A stretch of 64,000 nt of DNA from Pelomonas sp963422775 (GCA_963422775.4 CAUJSJ030000128.1:1-64000), one strand, 5' to 3'. Positions 1-8,882 are shown, counted from the first letter of the stretch. Numbers and translations are program-made. Notes: generated from the sequence alone by a model not told the origin.

Positions 1-724
1 AGGGCTCCATCCAGGGCCGCAACTCGGTTTCGTGAGTCCAGGCGTCGCGGGGCTGCTGGTGGATCTGCCAGTAGGCCTCGGCAATGGAGTCGGGGCTCAG
101 GATGCCCTGCTGATCCTTCAGCGCGTAGCGCTGCGGAAAGTTCGTTCGGATGAATTCGGTGTCGATGGCTCCGTCGATCACCGGATGGGCGACATGGATG
201 CCCTGTGGCCAAAGTTCGCGGGCCATGCTCTGTGCGAGTGCGCGCAAGGCGTGCTTGGCACCCGCAAACGCCGCAAAGCCCTCGCGCCCGCGCAGGCTGG
301 CAGTGGCGCCGGTGAAGATGATCGTGCCGCGCCCGCGTGGCAGCATCACCTTGGCCGCCTCCCGGCCCATCAAGAAGCCGCCGAAGCAGGCCATCTCCCA
401 CACCTTCTGGTAGACCCGCGCGGTGGTTTCGGTGATGCCGAAGCGCACGTTGGCGCCGATGTTGAAGACGGCCACCTCGATTGGGGCGATGTCGCGCTCG
501 ATCTTCTCGACGAGGGCGACCATCTCCTCTTCCTTGCGCGCATCGCTGCCAAGTCCATGGGCCTGGCCGCCGGCGGCCGTGATCTGCTCGACCAGGGGCT
601 GGAGCTTGTCGGCCGAGCGCCGCGTCACGCAGGCGATGTAGCCCTCGCCGGCGAATCGGCGCGCAATGGCGCCACCGGTCGCATCACCGGCACCGATGAC
701 GAGGATGGATTTCTTGTCGGACAT
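1..724 (-). CDS. SDR-family oxidoreductase, C-terminus beyond the window edge
   Basis: Short-chain dehydrogenase/reductase; 241 codons are visible and the frame is still open at the window edge. A Rossmann nucleotide-binding loop (GAGDATGG, residues 11-18) follows the first beta strand, and an N-I-G-A-N segment sits near residue 88. The active-site segment reads F153-A-G-A-K157, so the catalytic Tyr of the YxxxK motif is Phe while the Lys is kept. From memory this Phe form occurs in a subfamily of proteobacterial SDRs, so it is probably not a private mutation, but normal SDR proton transfer is doubtful. It is the last gene of a minus-strand unit behind the molybdopterin oxidoreductase and ferredoxin, 89 bp after the ferredoxin stop. 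Substrate unknown. Confidence 0.85.
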   Translation of the reverse strand, partial: MSDKKSILVIGAGDATGGAIARRFAGEGYIACVTRRSADKLQPLVEQITAAGGQAHGLGSDARKEEEMVALVEKIERDIAPIEVAVFNIGANVRFGITETTARVYQKVWEMACFGGFLMGREAAKVMLPRGRGTIIFTGATASLRGREGFAAFAGAKHALRALAQSMARELWPQGIHVAHPVIDGAIDTEFIRTNFPQRYALKDQQGILSPDSIAEAYWQIHQQPRDAWTHETELRPWMEP

Positions 725-813
725 GGGAGGCCTTGCGTGTTGGGTGCGGTGGGGGCGGGCTTCATGGCTCGACGAAGGCGCGCTCGATCACGGTAGGGGC
801 AGGGGTTGGGTGG

Positions 814-1140
814 TCAGCGGATCAGGTGCGTCAGCTTGTCAGTGCGGTCTTTCCAGTCATCCGCATCCGGCAGGGCCGCCTTGCGCTTGGTGATCGTGGG
901 CCAGCCCGCTCGCGCAAGCTCCGCATTCAGCGCCACCATGTGGCGTTGATCGGCGGCCACGTCTTCCTCGGGCACGATGGCGTTGACCGGGCATTCCGGG
1001 ATGCACACGGCGCAGTCGATGCATTCATCTGGATCGATGGTCAGGAAGTTGGGGCCTTCGCGAAAGCAGTCCACGGGACAGACGTCGACGCAGTCGGTGT
1101 ACTTGCAGCGGATGCAGGCCTCGGTCACGACATGGGTCAT
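814..1140 (-). CDS. fdxA: 7Fe ferredoxin, FdxA type
   Basis: A 108-residue soluble electron carrier. The N-terminal half has the two-cluster cysteine pattern of 3Fe-4S/4Fe-4S ferredoxins (C9, C12, C17, C21 in CxxCxxxxCxxxC, then a second CxxCxxxxCP motif), and the segment around KYTDC and CPVDC matches the FdxA family closely. The start at MTHVV is chosen because the family begins there and because this ATG overlaps the stop of the upstream molybdopterin oxidoreductase (ATGA). Tight coupling suggests that it passes electrons to or from that enzyme; this partnership is inferred. Confidence 0.93.
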   Translation of the reverse strand: MTHVVTEACIRCKYTDCVDVCPVDCFREGPNFLTIDPDECIDCAVCIPECPVNAIVPEEDVAADQRHMVALNAELARAGWPTITKRKAALPDADDWKDRTDKLTHLIR

Positions 1141-3458
1141 GCGGCCTCCTGCGCGGCGACGGGTTGTGGCACGCGCGCCAGGCGCACCGGTACGTGTTTG
1201 TGCCATGGCGTGCCGGCGAAGGCGTCGCGGCTTTGGGTGTCGGTCAGCTCGTTGAGCGAAACCCCCTTGTGCACGGAACGGCCATCGGCCGCGGTGTAGT
1301 CCAGGCCGTGGCCGTTGGGCAGGGCCACATGGCCGGGTTGCAGGTCGTCACCGAACTCGACCGGCGCCTGCGCCGTGCCGCGCCGGGTAGTGATGCTGAC
1401 CCAGTCGCCCTCTGCGCAGCCCAGGCCCTGGGCGTCGGACGGGTGCATGCGCAGCGTGCCGAAGGTGCCGCGGCGGTGCCAGCTGGCATCACGGATCGAG
1501 GTGTTGCTGGTGTCGCTGCGACGCTCGCCGGCGCTGAGCACGAAGGGGTAGTCGATGTCGAGCTGAGGCAGCTCGGTGTCGAGCTTGTGCAACTCAGCCA
1601 GCATCTCGTCGATCTGCAGGTTGATCTTGTTGTCGGGCAGTCGCACGGCACGCCAGCTGTCGGCGTACTCGCTGACCGAGTAGATGACGCCAGAAGGCCG
1701 GTTGAGGATGGCGTCGAAGAGCTTGTTGCCGGCGGCCAGCGCGCTGCCACCAAAGCCAGCGCGGGCAGCGGACACTCGGTTCTTGCGCACGAACATCTGG
1801 CTCAGGCCCCACAGCGAGGCAGCCGGGGCCGTGCCTTCGGGCAGGCTCTCGCCCAAGGTCCGGTAGAGCACGACCGGCGCGTAACGGGCGACCTTGGGGT
1901 CGCGGGCCGACTTCCAGGCGAAGGCCAGGCCGAAGGCGGTGCGGCCCCAACGCGCGGCGCGGCGCAGCAAACGGTACTGGCGCTCGTCCAACTCGCCGAG
2001 GGCTTCCACGAGGCGGGCATGGATCTCGGCCTCGGTCAGCGTGCCGGGGCGCGGCGAGAACAGGGGCTGGCGCAGGTGGAAGCCGTTGCGGGGGAACTCG
2101 ACGTTGAAGAAGGTGGCTTCCGCTTTCTCGAACTGGCTGGTGGCCGGTAGCACGTAGTGGGCCTGCCGGGCGGTCTCGGTCATGGCCACATCGACCACCA
2201 CGCTGAGCTCGAGCGCACGCAGCGCTTGGCGCATGCGTTGGCTATCGGCGAGCGAGTGGACCGGGTTGGAACTCTCGATGAACATGGCGCGAAAGCGCTT
2301 CGGGTTGTCGGTGAGGATCTCTTCCGGGATCACATTGCATGGGATCAGGCCCATGATCACCTTCGCACCCGTCACGGGGCTGAGCGAGCCGGGCCGGGGT
2401 TGCCCGCTGGCGTCCGATTTGCCGGCGGTGGTGCGCGTGGACGACGACAGGTTCAACAAGGGCACGAAGGCGTTGTTGGTGCCTGGGCGGGCGTAGTGGC
2501 CGGTCAGCAGCCACACCAGGCGATTGAGATAGCTGTTGAGCGTCGAGTGCCGGTTCATCTGCACGCCCAGGTCCTCGAGCATCGAGACGCTCTTGGCGCG
2601 AGCGATGCGTTCGGCCACCTGGCGCAGCAGGCCCAACTCGATGCCGCAGGTCTTGGCGTATTCAGCCACCGAGATGCGCTGCAGCACCTCTGCCACGCGG
2701 GCGTAGCCGGTGGTGTGCTCGGCCAGCCAGTCCTTGGCGACCAGCCCGTCTTGCACCAGGATGGCAGCCAACGCGGCCAGGCACCAGGCATCCGTGCCGG
2801 GCTTCACGGCCAGGTGGAAGTCCGCCATCTCTGCGGTCTCGCTTCGGCGCGGATCGATCACGATCATCGAGCGGTTGGGGTCTTTCTGGATCTCACGCAA
2901 GATGACCCGAGTGCGCGCGAAGCCGTGCGACTGGAACGGGTTCTTGCCCAGAAAGACCGCGACCTCCGAGTGCTCGAAGTCGCTGTGCACACCCGCTCCC
3001 ATCATCTTGCCCTGCACCCAGGCCTCGCCCGTCTTCTCCTGCGCCAGGGCGTTGGAGCGGTAGACCACGCCGAGGGCCTTGATCGTGCTGTCGGCATAGG
3101 TGCCGCCGAGGTGGTTGCCCTGACTGCCGCCGCCGTAATACAGGATGCTGGCGCCGCCGTGCCTGGACTTGATGGCCGCCAGCTTCTCGGCGATCTCGCG
3201 GATGGCGGTGGGCCAGTCGATGTCCTCATAGCTGCCGTCCGCGCGTCGGCGCTTGGGGCTGCTGATGCGGTCGGCGCCGTTTTGATAGAAATCCATGCGC
3301 TGGGACTTCTCGCAGACATAGCCTTGGGAGGTCGGGTGGTCTTTGTCGCCACGTGCCTTCACGATGCGGTCACCGTCCACCTGAACTTCCAAGCCGCAGT
3401 TCAGCGAGCAGAGGATGCAGGCCGTCTTCTTCCACTCGGGCGCCAGCGTAGTTTCCAT
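1137..3458 (-). CDS. Molybdopterin-dependent oxidoreductase with N-terminal 4Fe-4S cluster
   Basis: A 773-residue enzyme of the bis-molybdopterin guanine dinucleotide family. The N-terminus has a CxxCxxxC motif (C14, C17, C21) and a fourth Cys near 49 for a 4Fe-4S cluster. Typical MGD-binding segments follow (GKNPFQSHG, VIDPRRSETA), and a C-terminal molydop-binding domain includes LRMHPSDAQGLG. The usual molybdenum-ligand Cys/Sec position appears to be replaced in the segment QEKTGEAWV, as I recall for a formate-dehydrogenase-like group of unknown substrate. No Tat signal is visible, so it is probably cytoplasmic. It is first in an operon with a ferredoxin and an SDR and is divergent from a TetR regulator. 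The substrate cannot be told from the sequence. Confidence 0.88.
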   Translation of the reverse strand: METTLAPEWKKTACILCSLNCGLEVQVDGDRIVKARGDKDHPTSQGYVCEKSQRMDFYQNGADRISSPKRRRADGSYEDIDWPTAIREIAEKLAAIKSRHGGASILYYGGGSQGNHLGGTYADSTIKALGVVYRSNALAQEKTGEAWVQGKMMGAGVHSDFEHSEVAVFLGKNPFQSHGFARTRVILREIQKDPNRSMIVIDPRRSETAEMADFHLAVKPGTDAWCLAALAAILVQDGLVAKDWLAEHTTGYARVAEVLQRISVAEYAKTCGIELGLLRQVAERIARAKSVSMLEDLGVQMNRHSTLNSYLNRLVWLLTGHYARPGTNNAFVPLLNLSSSTRTTAGKSDASGQPRPGSLSPVTGAKVIMGLIPCNVIPEEILTDNPKRFRAMFIESSNPVHSLADSQRMRQALRALELSVVVDVAMTETARQAHYVLPATSQFEKAEATFFNVEFPRNGFHLRQPLFSPRPGTLTEAEIHARLVEALGELDERQYRLLRRAARWGRTAFGLAFAWKSARDPKVARYAPVVLYRTLGESLPEGTAPAASLWGLSQMFVRKNRVSAARAGFGGSALAAGNKLFDAILNRPSGVIYSVSEYADSWRAVRLPDNKINLQIDEMLAELHKLDTELPQLDIDYPFVLSAGERRSDTSNTSIRDASWHRRGTFGTLRMHPSDAQGLGCAEGDWVSITTRRGTAQAPVEFGDDLQPGHVALPNGHGLDYTAADGRSVHKGVSLNELTDTQSRDAFAGTPWHKHVPVRLARVPQPVAAQEAA

Positions 3459-3501
3459 TGCATGCCTCTTTGTTGTCTTGCAGCGCGGGCTGGCGACATG
3501 G

Positions 3502-3517
3502 GATAATGATCGTTATC
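3502..3517. promoter_or_regulatory. Palindromic operator, probably for the adjacent TetR regulator
   Basis: GATAATGATCGTTATC is an inverted repeat with 7 of 8 paired positions. It lies between the divergent starts of the molybdopterin oxidoreductase and the TetR gene, about 45-65 bp from each, in the most AT-rich part of this stretch. TetR regulators usually repress from such sites, so both genes may be controlled here. The assignment is inferred from symmetry and position. Confidence 0.6.
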
Positions 3518-3565
3518 TTATTTGCGACCCGGCGAGCTGTCAAACCGAGAAATCACAATCCGGCC

Positions 3566-4147
3566 ATGCGATACCCCAAAGCACACAAGGACGCTTCTCG
3601 GCAGCGGCTCATCGAGCTGAGCGGCAGCCATGCCAAGGAGCACGGGTTCAACGAGAGTGGCATGGCGTCACTGGCGGCGTCGGCTGGCGTGACCACCGGT
3701 GCGCTCTACAAGCACTTCGGCGGCAAGGCCGACTTATTCGCCGCACTGATTGAGGCCGAGTTGGCGCGCACGGCGCAGATGTACGACGGCTTCGACCCAG
3801 CCGACGAAGCGAGTGCCGCCAAGTTGCTGGCCGGCTATCTCAGCATTCAGCACGTCAGGCATCCCGAGCAGGGATGTCCCTTACCCTCGCTCACGCCGGA
3901 GATCGCCCGAGCAGACGAGGCCGCCAAGGCCGCGTTTCAGACCGGGTTGCTTGAGGTGCACGCCAAACTGGAGCGCCTGACCGCTGACCCCGAAGCCGCG
4001 TGGACGCTGATTGCCCAGAACGTAGGCGCCGTGATGCTGGCCCGCGCGATGACTGACGAAAGCCGTCAGCGCGAGATCCTTTCGGCCTTGCGTAAAGCAG
4101 GCGAGGAGTTGATTGCCGGGGCGGTCGCTTCCAGCGCGCACCCGTAG
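3566..4147 (+). CDS. TetR/AcrR-family transcriptional regulator
   Basis: A 193-residue repressor. The N-terminal helix-turn-helix is clear (MASLAASAGVTTGALYKHF, about residues 35-53), and a helical ligand-binding domain with a variable sequence follows. I start it at MRYPKAHKDASR, where family members begin; the longer open frame upstream would run through the operator and into the divergent gene. It is divergent from the molybdopterin oxidoreductase/ferredoxin/SDR unit and probably represses that unit and itself. The inducer is unknown. Confidence 0.9.
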   Translation: MRYPKAHKDASRQRLIELSGSHAKEHGFNESGMASLAASAGVTTGALYKHFGGKADLFAALIEAELARTAQMYDGFDPADEASAAKLLAGYLSIQHVRHPEQGCPLPSLTPEIARADEAAKAAFQTGLLEVHAKLERLTADPEAAWTLIAQNVGAVMLARAMTDESRQREILSALRKAGEELIAGAVASSAHP

Positions 4148-4526
4148 CTGCGAGAACCCGCTCGAAACCTTCTGCAACTGGCCGCGCGTCGCGATTCGCG
4201 ATGAATCACTTCGCAGCTCAGCAGTGCGGATCGCAATGCTGCCAGCGTGGCTGGACGACCGCAGCGCCCTCGACACCCGCCATTGAAGTCGTCAAACCGT
4301 CAGGTGCGCCGGCGACTGCTTCATGCCAGGCATCGTGAACTCGGCGGCTGACCGCCAATGACGGCACCCGCTGCAAAGCCGCCCTCCACCGCACACCGCT
4401 TCCGGGGCCGGGATCACCCACCAACCGCCTTAACTTTCACATCACCTTCGCCTCATCCACCCCTCACCCGCGCGGCCTAGAGTGCCCCTCAACCGGCTGC
4501 GCCGCAGCCTGCATGAGGAGTACCCG
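4148..4526. other. Intergenic stretch without a recognisable gene
   Basis: About 380 bp between the TetR gene and the protease gene. Short open frames occur on both strands but have no recognisable product and no good start signals. The last part must hold the promoter and leader of the protease gene; its ribosome-binding site (GAGGAG) ends 6 bp before that gene's ATG. I saw no RNA gene or repeat. Confidence 0.6.
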
Positions 4527-6056
4527 ATGACCCGCAACGCCAAGACCGCACTCACCGCCACGGCCGCCGCCCTGCTCGCGGCCGGCGTGACCATCACCAC
4601 CGGCGCCTCCGGCTGGACGCTGCCGGCCTGGCTGCAGAACAAGGCGCCGAGCACGGCGCCGGCCACTGGCGATGCCCCGGCCAGCCTCACGCCCATCGCT
4701 GCCGCAGCGGCCATCGCGACGGCGCCCGCAGCGTCCCTGCCCGCCGCGCAACTGCCCAACTACCGCGCCATCGTGCAGACGCAAGGCCCGGCCGTCGTCG
4801 GCATCACGGTGGCCGGCCTGCACAAGGCCAGCGTCGAGGACGGCGACGACGCGCAGCAGGGCCTGGAGAACGATCCCTTCTTCCGCTTCTTCCGCGGCGT
4901 GCCGGGCATGCGCATGCAGCCGCGCGGGGCGCAACCCTTCCGTGGCCAGGGCTCGGGCTTCATCATCAGCAGCGACGGCCTGGTGCTGACCAACGCCCAC
5001 GTGGTGCGCGACGCCAAGCAGGTCACTGTCAAGCTCAGCGACCGCCGCGAGTTCTCGGCCCAGGTGCTGGGCAGCGACCCCGCCACCGACATCGCCGTGC
5101 TCAAGCTCGACGCCAAGGGCCTGCCCACCGTGCAGCTGGGCGACCCCAAGCAGGTGCAGGTGGGTGACTACGTGCTGGCCATCGGCGCGCCCTACGGCTT
5201 CGAGCAGACGGCCACGCAGGGCATCGTCAGCGCCAAGGGCCGCTCGCTGCCGGGCGACAGCAGCGTCGTGCCCTTCATCCAGACCGACGCGGCCGTGAAC
5301 CCCGGCAACTCCGGTGGCCCGCTGTTCGATGCGTCGGGCCGCGTCGTCGGCGTCAACGCGCAGATCTATTCGCAAAGCGGCGGCTTCCAGGGCCTGGCCT
5401 TCGCCATTCCCGTGGATGTGGCGCTGCGCATCAAGGACCAGATCGTCGCCCACGGCAAGGTGGAGCATGCGCGGCTGGGCGTCACGCTGCAGGACCTGTC
5501 CGCGCCGCTGGCCGCGTCCTTCGGGCTGAACGCCCCGGACGGTGCACTGGTGTCCAGCGTCATGCCCGGCAGCGCCGCGGCCAAGGCCGGGCTGAAGGCG
5601 GGCGACGTGATCACCGCGGTCGACGGCGAGCCGGTGCGCATCGCCGGCGATGTGTCCAGCCGCGTCGGCCTAGCACGCCCGGGCGACAAGCTCAAGCTGG
5701 AGCTGTGGCGCGACAAGAGCCGCGTCAGCGAGACCGTCGCGCTGGGCCGTGCCGACAAGGATGCCCAGGACGCCAGCGCCGCGCCCGAAGGCGGCTCGCT
5801 GGGGCTGGCGCTGCGCCCGCTGGAACGCCAGGAGCTGCGCGGCTCGGGGCTGGACCACGGCCTGTTGATCGAACGCGTGACCGGCCCGGCGCAGCTGGCC
5901 GGCGTGCAGCCCGGCGACGTGCTGCTGGCGCTGAACGGCAAGCCGGTGCAGGACGTGGAGCAGGTGCGCGCGGCGATGAAGGGCAACCCCAAGCAGGTCG
6001 CCCTGCTCGTCTCGCGCGACGGCCAGCAGATCTTCGTGCCGGTGCGCCTGGGCTGA
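4527..6056 (+). CDS. Periplasmic Do/DegQ-family serine protease with two PDZ domains
   Basis: A 509-residue HtrA-type endopeptidase and chaperone for misfolded envelope proteins. A signal peptide or signal anchor occupies about residues 1-30. The trypsin-like domain shows the complete triad: His in LTNAHVV, Asp in DPATDIAVLKL and Ser in NPGNSGGPLFD. Two PDZ domains follow, the first with GSAAAKAGLKAGDVI and the second with GPAQLAGVQPGDVLLALNG. The start is fixed by a GAGGAG ribosome-binding site 6 bp upstream of MTRNAKTAL. It is monocistronic, with a terminator just after it. DegP, DegQ and MucD cannot be separated by eye, so no symbol is given. Confidence 0.94.
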   Translation: MTRNAKTALTATAAALLAAGVTITTGASGWTLPAWLQNKAPSTAPATGDAPASLTPIAAAAAIATAPAASLPAAQLPNYRAIVQTQGPAVVGITVAGLHKASVEDGDDAQQGLENDPFFRFFRGVPGMRMQPRGAQPFRGQGSGFIISSDGLVLTNAHVVRDAKQVTVKLSDRREFSAQVLGSDPATDIAVLKLDAKGLPTVQLGDPKQVQVGDYVLAIGAPYGFEQTATQGIVSAKGRSLPGDSSVVPFIQTDAAVNPGNSGGPLFDASGRVVGVNAQIYSQSGGFQGLAFAIPVDVALRIKDQIVAHGKVEHARLGVTLQDLSAPLAASFGLNAPDGALVSSVMPGSAAAKAGLKAGDVITAVDGEPVRIAGDVSSRVGLARPGDKLKLELWRDKSRVSETVALGRADKDAQDASAAPEGGSLGLALRPLERQELRGSGLDHGLLIERVTGPAQLAGVQPGDVLLALNGKPVQDVEQVRAAMKGNPKQVALLVSRDGQQIFVPVRLG

Positions 6057-6099
6057 TTGAACTTCGACTGCAGGGCGGCTCGCACACCGCCCGGCACCT

Positions 6100-6129
6100 G
6101 GCCCGCGGACCCCACCGTGGGCCTTTTTT
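6100..6129 (+). terminator. Rho-independent terminator of the protease gene
   Basis: A 9-bp GC stem (GGCCCGCGG paired with CCGTGGGCC, one G-T pair) with a short loop is followed directly by six T residues. It lies about 45 bp after the protease stop codon. Confidence 0.85.
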
Positions 6130-6192
6130 ACGTCGGACGCCGCCGCACGCTGCGCTAGGCTGCGCGCCATCGCACCGACCGCAAAAGGCCCC

Positions 6193-6570
6193 GTGGAGAT
6201 CCTGCTTGAACTGCTGCTGGAACTGATCTTCCAGGTCTGTGGCGAGCTGCTCGTCGAACTCGGACTGCATTCCCTTGCCCAGCCGTTCCGCAAGCAGCCC
6301 AGCATCTGGGTCGCCGTGCTGGGTTACCTGCTGCTGGGCGGCATCGTCGGCGCGTTGAGCGTGTGGCTGATGCCGCAGCACCTGACGCGCGACGGCTGGC
6401 CGCGCCTGGCCAACCTCGTCGTCACGCCCGTCCTCGCCGGATTCGCGATGGCTTTGCTGGGCCTGTGGCGCGCCCGCCGCGGCGACACGGTGCTACGCAT
6501 CGACCGTTTTGCCTGCGGCTATCTGTTTGCGCTGGCCGTGGCGGTGGTGCGCTATGCCTTCGCGCAATGA
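6193..6570 (+). CDS. Small membrane protein of unknown function
   Basis: A 125-residue protein starting at GTG, with AAAGG about 5 bp upstream. An acidic, leucine-rich N-terminal helix (about 1-30) resembles an amphipathic segment. Three hydrophobic helices follow: about 38-58, 75-95 and 107-122. I do not recognise a family. Its 3' end overlaps the next gene, so the two are probably co-transcribed. Confidence 0.7.
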   Translation: MEILLELLLELIFQVCGELLVELGLHSLAQPFRKQPSIWVAVLGYLLLGGIVGALSVWLMPQHLTRDGWPRLANLVVTPVLAGFAMALLGLWRARRGDTVLRIDRFACGYLFALAVAVVRYAFAQ

Positions 6571-7444
6571 CCCTCGACGCCTGCTCACGCTGATGCCGTC
6601 CCGCTGGACCCAGGCCGCGCTCGCCGTTGTTGCCGCCGTCGGCACCCTGCTCTACCTGCAGCGCGAGCCGCCGACGGCAGCGCCTGCCGAGCCGGCTGTC
6701 ACCGCGCTGCCGCTGCCCGCGATGGTTCAAGCCAGCGCCCCGCAGCCGGCGCCGGCGCTGGGCCCGAGCGCAGCCACCGCAGCGCCGCCCGCGGTGATGG
6801 CTTCGGCACCGCGCATCGGCTCGGAAGGCTATGGCCCGCACATCGAACGCGCCCAGGCCAGCGATGACGCGGCCGCAGCCTGGGAGGCCGTCCAATGGCT
6901 GCGCAATTGCACCTCCACCGAGGCAAGGCGCCACAGCTTCGAGCAGGTGCGCACCCAGGGCATCGTGCCGGAATTGATGACGCAGCTGATGGTGGAGGTC
7001 GACGCCGAGGCCCGGCGCTGCCAGACCGTCACGGCCCGGCACCAAGCCCTGCTGCCCGAGCTGGCCGCGCGAGCCATGCGCGCCGGCGTGCCCGAGGCGG
7101 CGGCGGCTTATGCCAACGCCGTCTTCCCCGGCGGCCTGACGCCCAGCCAGCGCCAGGAGGTGGCCGATGCCCTGCGCCGCGACGCCAGCGCCGGCGACGT
7201 CCAAAGCCTGCTCGGCGCGGCGCAGGCCAATGAGGCCTGGGGCCTGAGCGACGCGGAACGGCTGGCCTTCCTGGCGGCCTACGGCCAGACGCCCGGCCAC
7301 CTCGGCACCGGGATCAACATCAAGGTGCACGCTGAACAGGGCGTCATCCGCCTCCAGGCCCCGCCGACGCCGGAGCAGCTCGCTGCGGCCAAGCTGGCGG
7401 GGCAGCAGATCGTCGAGCGGGCGCGCGCCAACGCGCAACCCTGA
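6554..7444 (+). CDS. Membrane-anchored protein of unknown function
   Basis: A 296-residue protein with one N-terminal hydrophobic segment (TQAALAVVAAVGTLLYLQ), a Pro/Ala-rich linker (about 40-90), and an alpha-helical, probably periplasmic domain with three Cys (in LRNCTSTEARR and RRCQTV among others). No family is recognised. The ATG at 6554 overlaps the preceding gene by 17 bp; an alternative in-frame ATG at 6593 would give 283 residues and avoid the overlap. Coupling to the small membrane protein suggests a shared role. Confidence 0.72.
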   Translation: MPSRNDPRRLLTLMPSRWTQAALAVVAAVGTLLYLQREPPTAAPAEPAVTALPLPAMVQASAPQPAPALGPSAATAAPPAVMASAPRIGSEGYGPHIERAQASDDAAAAWEAVQWLRNCTSTEARRHSFEQVRTQGIVPELMTQLMVEVDAEARRCQTVTARHQALLPELAARAMRAGVPEAAAAYANAVFPGGLTPSQRQEVADALRRDASAGDVQSLLGAAQANEAWGLSDAERLAFLAAYGQTPGHLGTGINIKVHAEQGVIRLQAPPTPEQLAAAKLAGQQIVERARANAQP

Positions 7445-7462
7445 AGCCGCCGTCGAAGCTGC

Positions 7463-8077
7463 TCAGGGCATGCCGTTGCCCACGAACTCCGCAAACCCCG
7501 GCCGGCTACTCAGCCGCTGCAGCCAGGCCTCCACCGCCGGCAGTTCGACCCGCTCGATGGGCGCGTTCTTCCAGCGCTGGGCCGACAGGCCCAGCACCAC
7601 GTCGGCCAGCGTGAAGGCGTCGCCGCAGACGCAGGCGCCGGTGCGCGCGAGCTGGGCGTCCAGCAGGCCCATGTGCTTGTTCCAGCTCGCCACGCCGGCC
7701 GCAATGGCTTCGGGCGTGGCCGGCTGGCCGCGCACCAGGGCCATGAAGGCGACACGCCAGCTGTTGTTCAGCTCGCCGGCCTGCCAGTCCATCCACTGCT
7801 CGACGCGGGCGCGCGCCTGCGGCTCGGCGGGCAGCAGCTCGGTGGCGCCCAGCTTGGTGGCCAGGTAGCGGCAGATGCTGTTGCTCTCCCACAGCGTGAA
7901 GTCGCCGTCGACGAGGACGGGGATCAGCCCGTTGGGGTTCATCGCCAGATAGCCGGCCTCCAGGGGCGAGCGAAAGCCGGCGCCCCAGTCCTCGCGTTCG
8001 AGGTCCAGGCTCAGCTGCGCGGCAGTCCACATGACCTTGCGGACGTTGATGGAAGTGAGGCGGCCGAGGAGCTTCAT
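7463..8077 (-). CDS. Glutathione S-transferase-like protein
   Basis: A 204-residue protein with the two-domain GST layout. The N-terminal thioredoxin-like domain holds the cis-Pro segment NPNGLIPVLVDG and the glutathione-binding ESNSICRYLA (about residues 64-73). An all-helical C-terminal domain follows, including FTLADVVLGLSAQRW. Its glutathione-dependent conjugation or lyase substrate is unknown. It lies downstream of the dioxygenase operon on the same strand, 57 bp after the dioxygenase stop, and might be read through from it. Confidence 0.92.
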   Translation of the reverse strand: MKLLGRLTSINVRKVMWTAAQLSLDLEREDWGAGFRSPLEAGYLAMNPNGLIPVLVDGDFTLWESNSICRYLATKLGATELLPAEPQARARVEQWMDWQAGELNNSWRVAFMALVRGQPATPEAIAAGVASWNKHMGLLDAQLARTGACVCGDAFTLADVVLGLSAQRWKNAPIERVELPAVEAWLQRLSSRPGFAEFVGNGMP

Positions 8078-8134
8078 GGCGGGTCGACAAGCAGAGTGAA
8101 GTGGCCCGCAGTTTGTCAGCTGCGCAAAGACCGG

Positions 8135-8815
8135 TCAGCCAAAGGCCAACACGATGTCCCAGGACACGGCCAGCACGTCGCGCTCCTGCCCGGTCAACGG
8201 CGCGCCGGGGCGGGCAATCAGCGTCTTGCGATCCTCGGGCTCCTGCAGCTTGAGCAGCGGGTCGGTCTCGTTCGCGGCCTCGCCCTCGAAATACATCTGC
8301 GTGACCAGGCGCGAGGCCCGGCCGCGCACGTCGAAGTGGATGTGCCGGGTGCGCGGGCCGTAGAGGCCGGGCTGGATGGTCTTGAGCCGGTAGCTGCCGT
8401 CGGGGCCGCTGCGGATGCGGGCATAGCCCTGGAAGTTGGGGTCCAGCGGCGCGCTGCTGGTGTCGCCCGGGTGGGCATAGCGCCCCGCAGCGTTGGCCTG
8501 CCAGACCTCCAGCAGCGCGTTGGCGATGGGCTCGCCGCGCGGGTTCACCACGCGGCCGCTGACGTAGAGCAACTGGCCGAGTGCGCGGGCCTTGTGGCCG
8601 GCGACGCGGCTGAGATCGAAGTCCTGGTCTTTGGGCAGGCTCAAGGGAAAGAACGGCCCCAGCGCGTCTTCAGCGGTCTCACGGCGCAGGCCTTCCTCGC
8701 CGAAGGCCGAGGGCATGCCGGCCAGGCCCGCGGCACCCCACAGCAGCTGGCGACGGGACAGGCGCGGCGCGGTGTGATCGTGGCCGTCGTTCTGGCTGGC
8801 GGTCGGTGTCAGCAT
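8135..8815 (-). CDS. Exported intradiol ring-cleavage dioxygenase-like protein
   Basis: A 226-residue non-heme Fe(III) dioxygenase of the protocatechuate 3,4-dioxygenase beta family. The four iron ligands can be assigned by motif: Tyr113 (AAGRYAH), Tyr152 and His158/His160 (GLYGPRTRHIHF). A twin-arginine signal (SRRQLLWGAAGLAG, about residues 20-33) points to Tat export, which is unusual for aromatic catabolism but known for a family of secreted intradiol dioxygenases. The start at MLTPTASQ places this signal at the N-terminus. It is third in a unit with the broken class II aldolase and the BASS transporter. Substrate unknown. Confidence 0.88.
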   Translation of the reverse strand: MLTPTASQNDGHDHTAPRLSRRQLLWGAAGLAGMPSAFGEEGLRRETAEDALGPFFPLSLPKDQDFDLSRVAGHKARALGQLLYVSGRVVNPRGEPIANALLEVWQANAAGRYAHPGDTSSAPLDPNFQGYARIRSGPDGSYRLKTIQPGLYGPRTRHIHFDVRGRASRLVTQMYFEGEAANETDPLLKLQEPEDRKTLIARPGAPLTGQERDVLAVSWDIVLAFG

Positions 8816-8882
8816 GGCTGCCCCTGTCGATGTCGCGGGCGACCATCCTAGGCGCGAGGCCGGCGGACGGCGCGTCGCCGAC

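Noticed and set aside
4218..4424. A 68-codon minus-strand open frame in the gap before the Do protease
   Set aside because: No ribosome-binding site, no recognisable product and biased composition.
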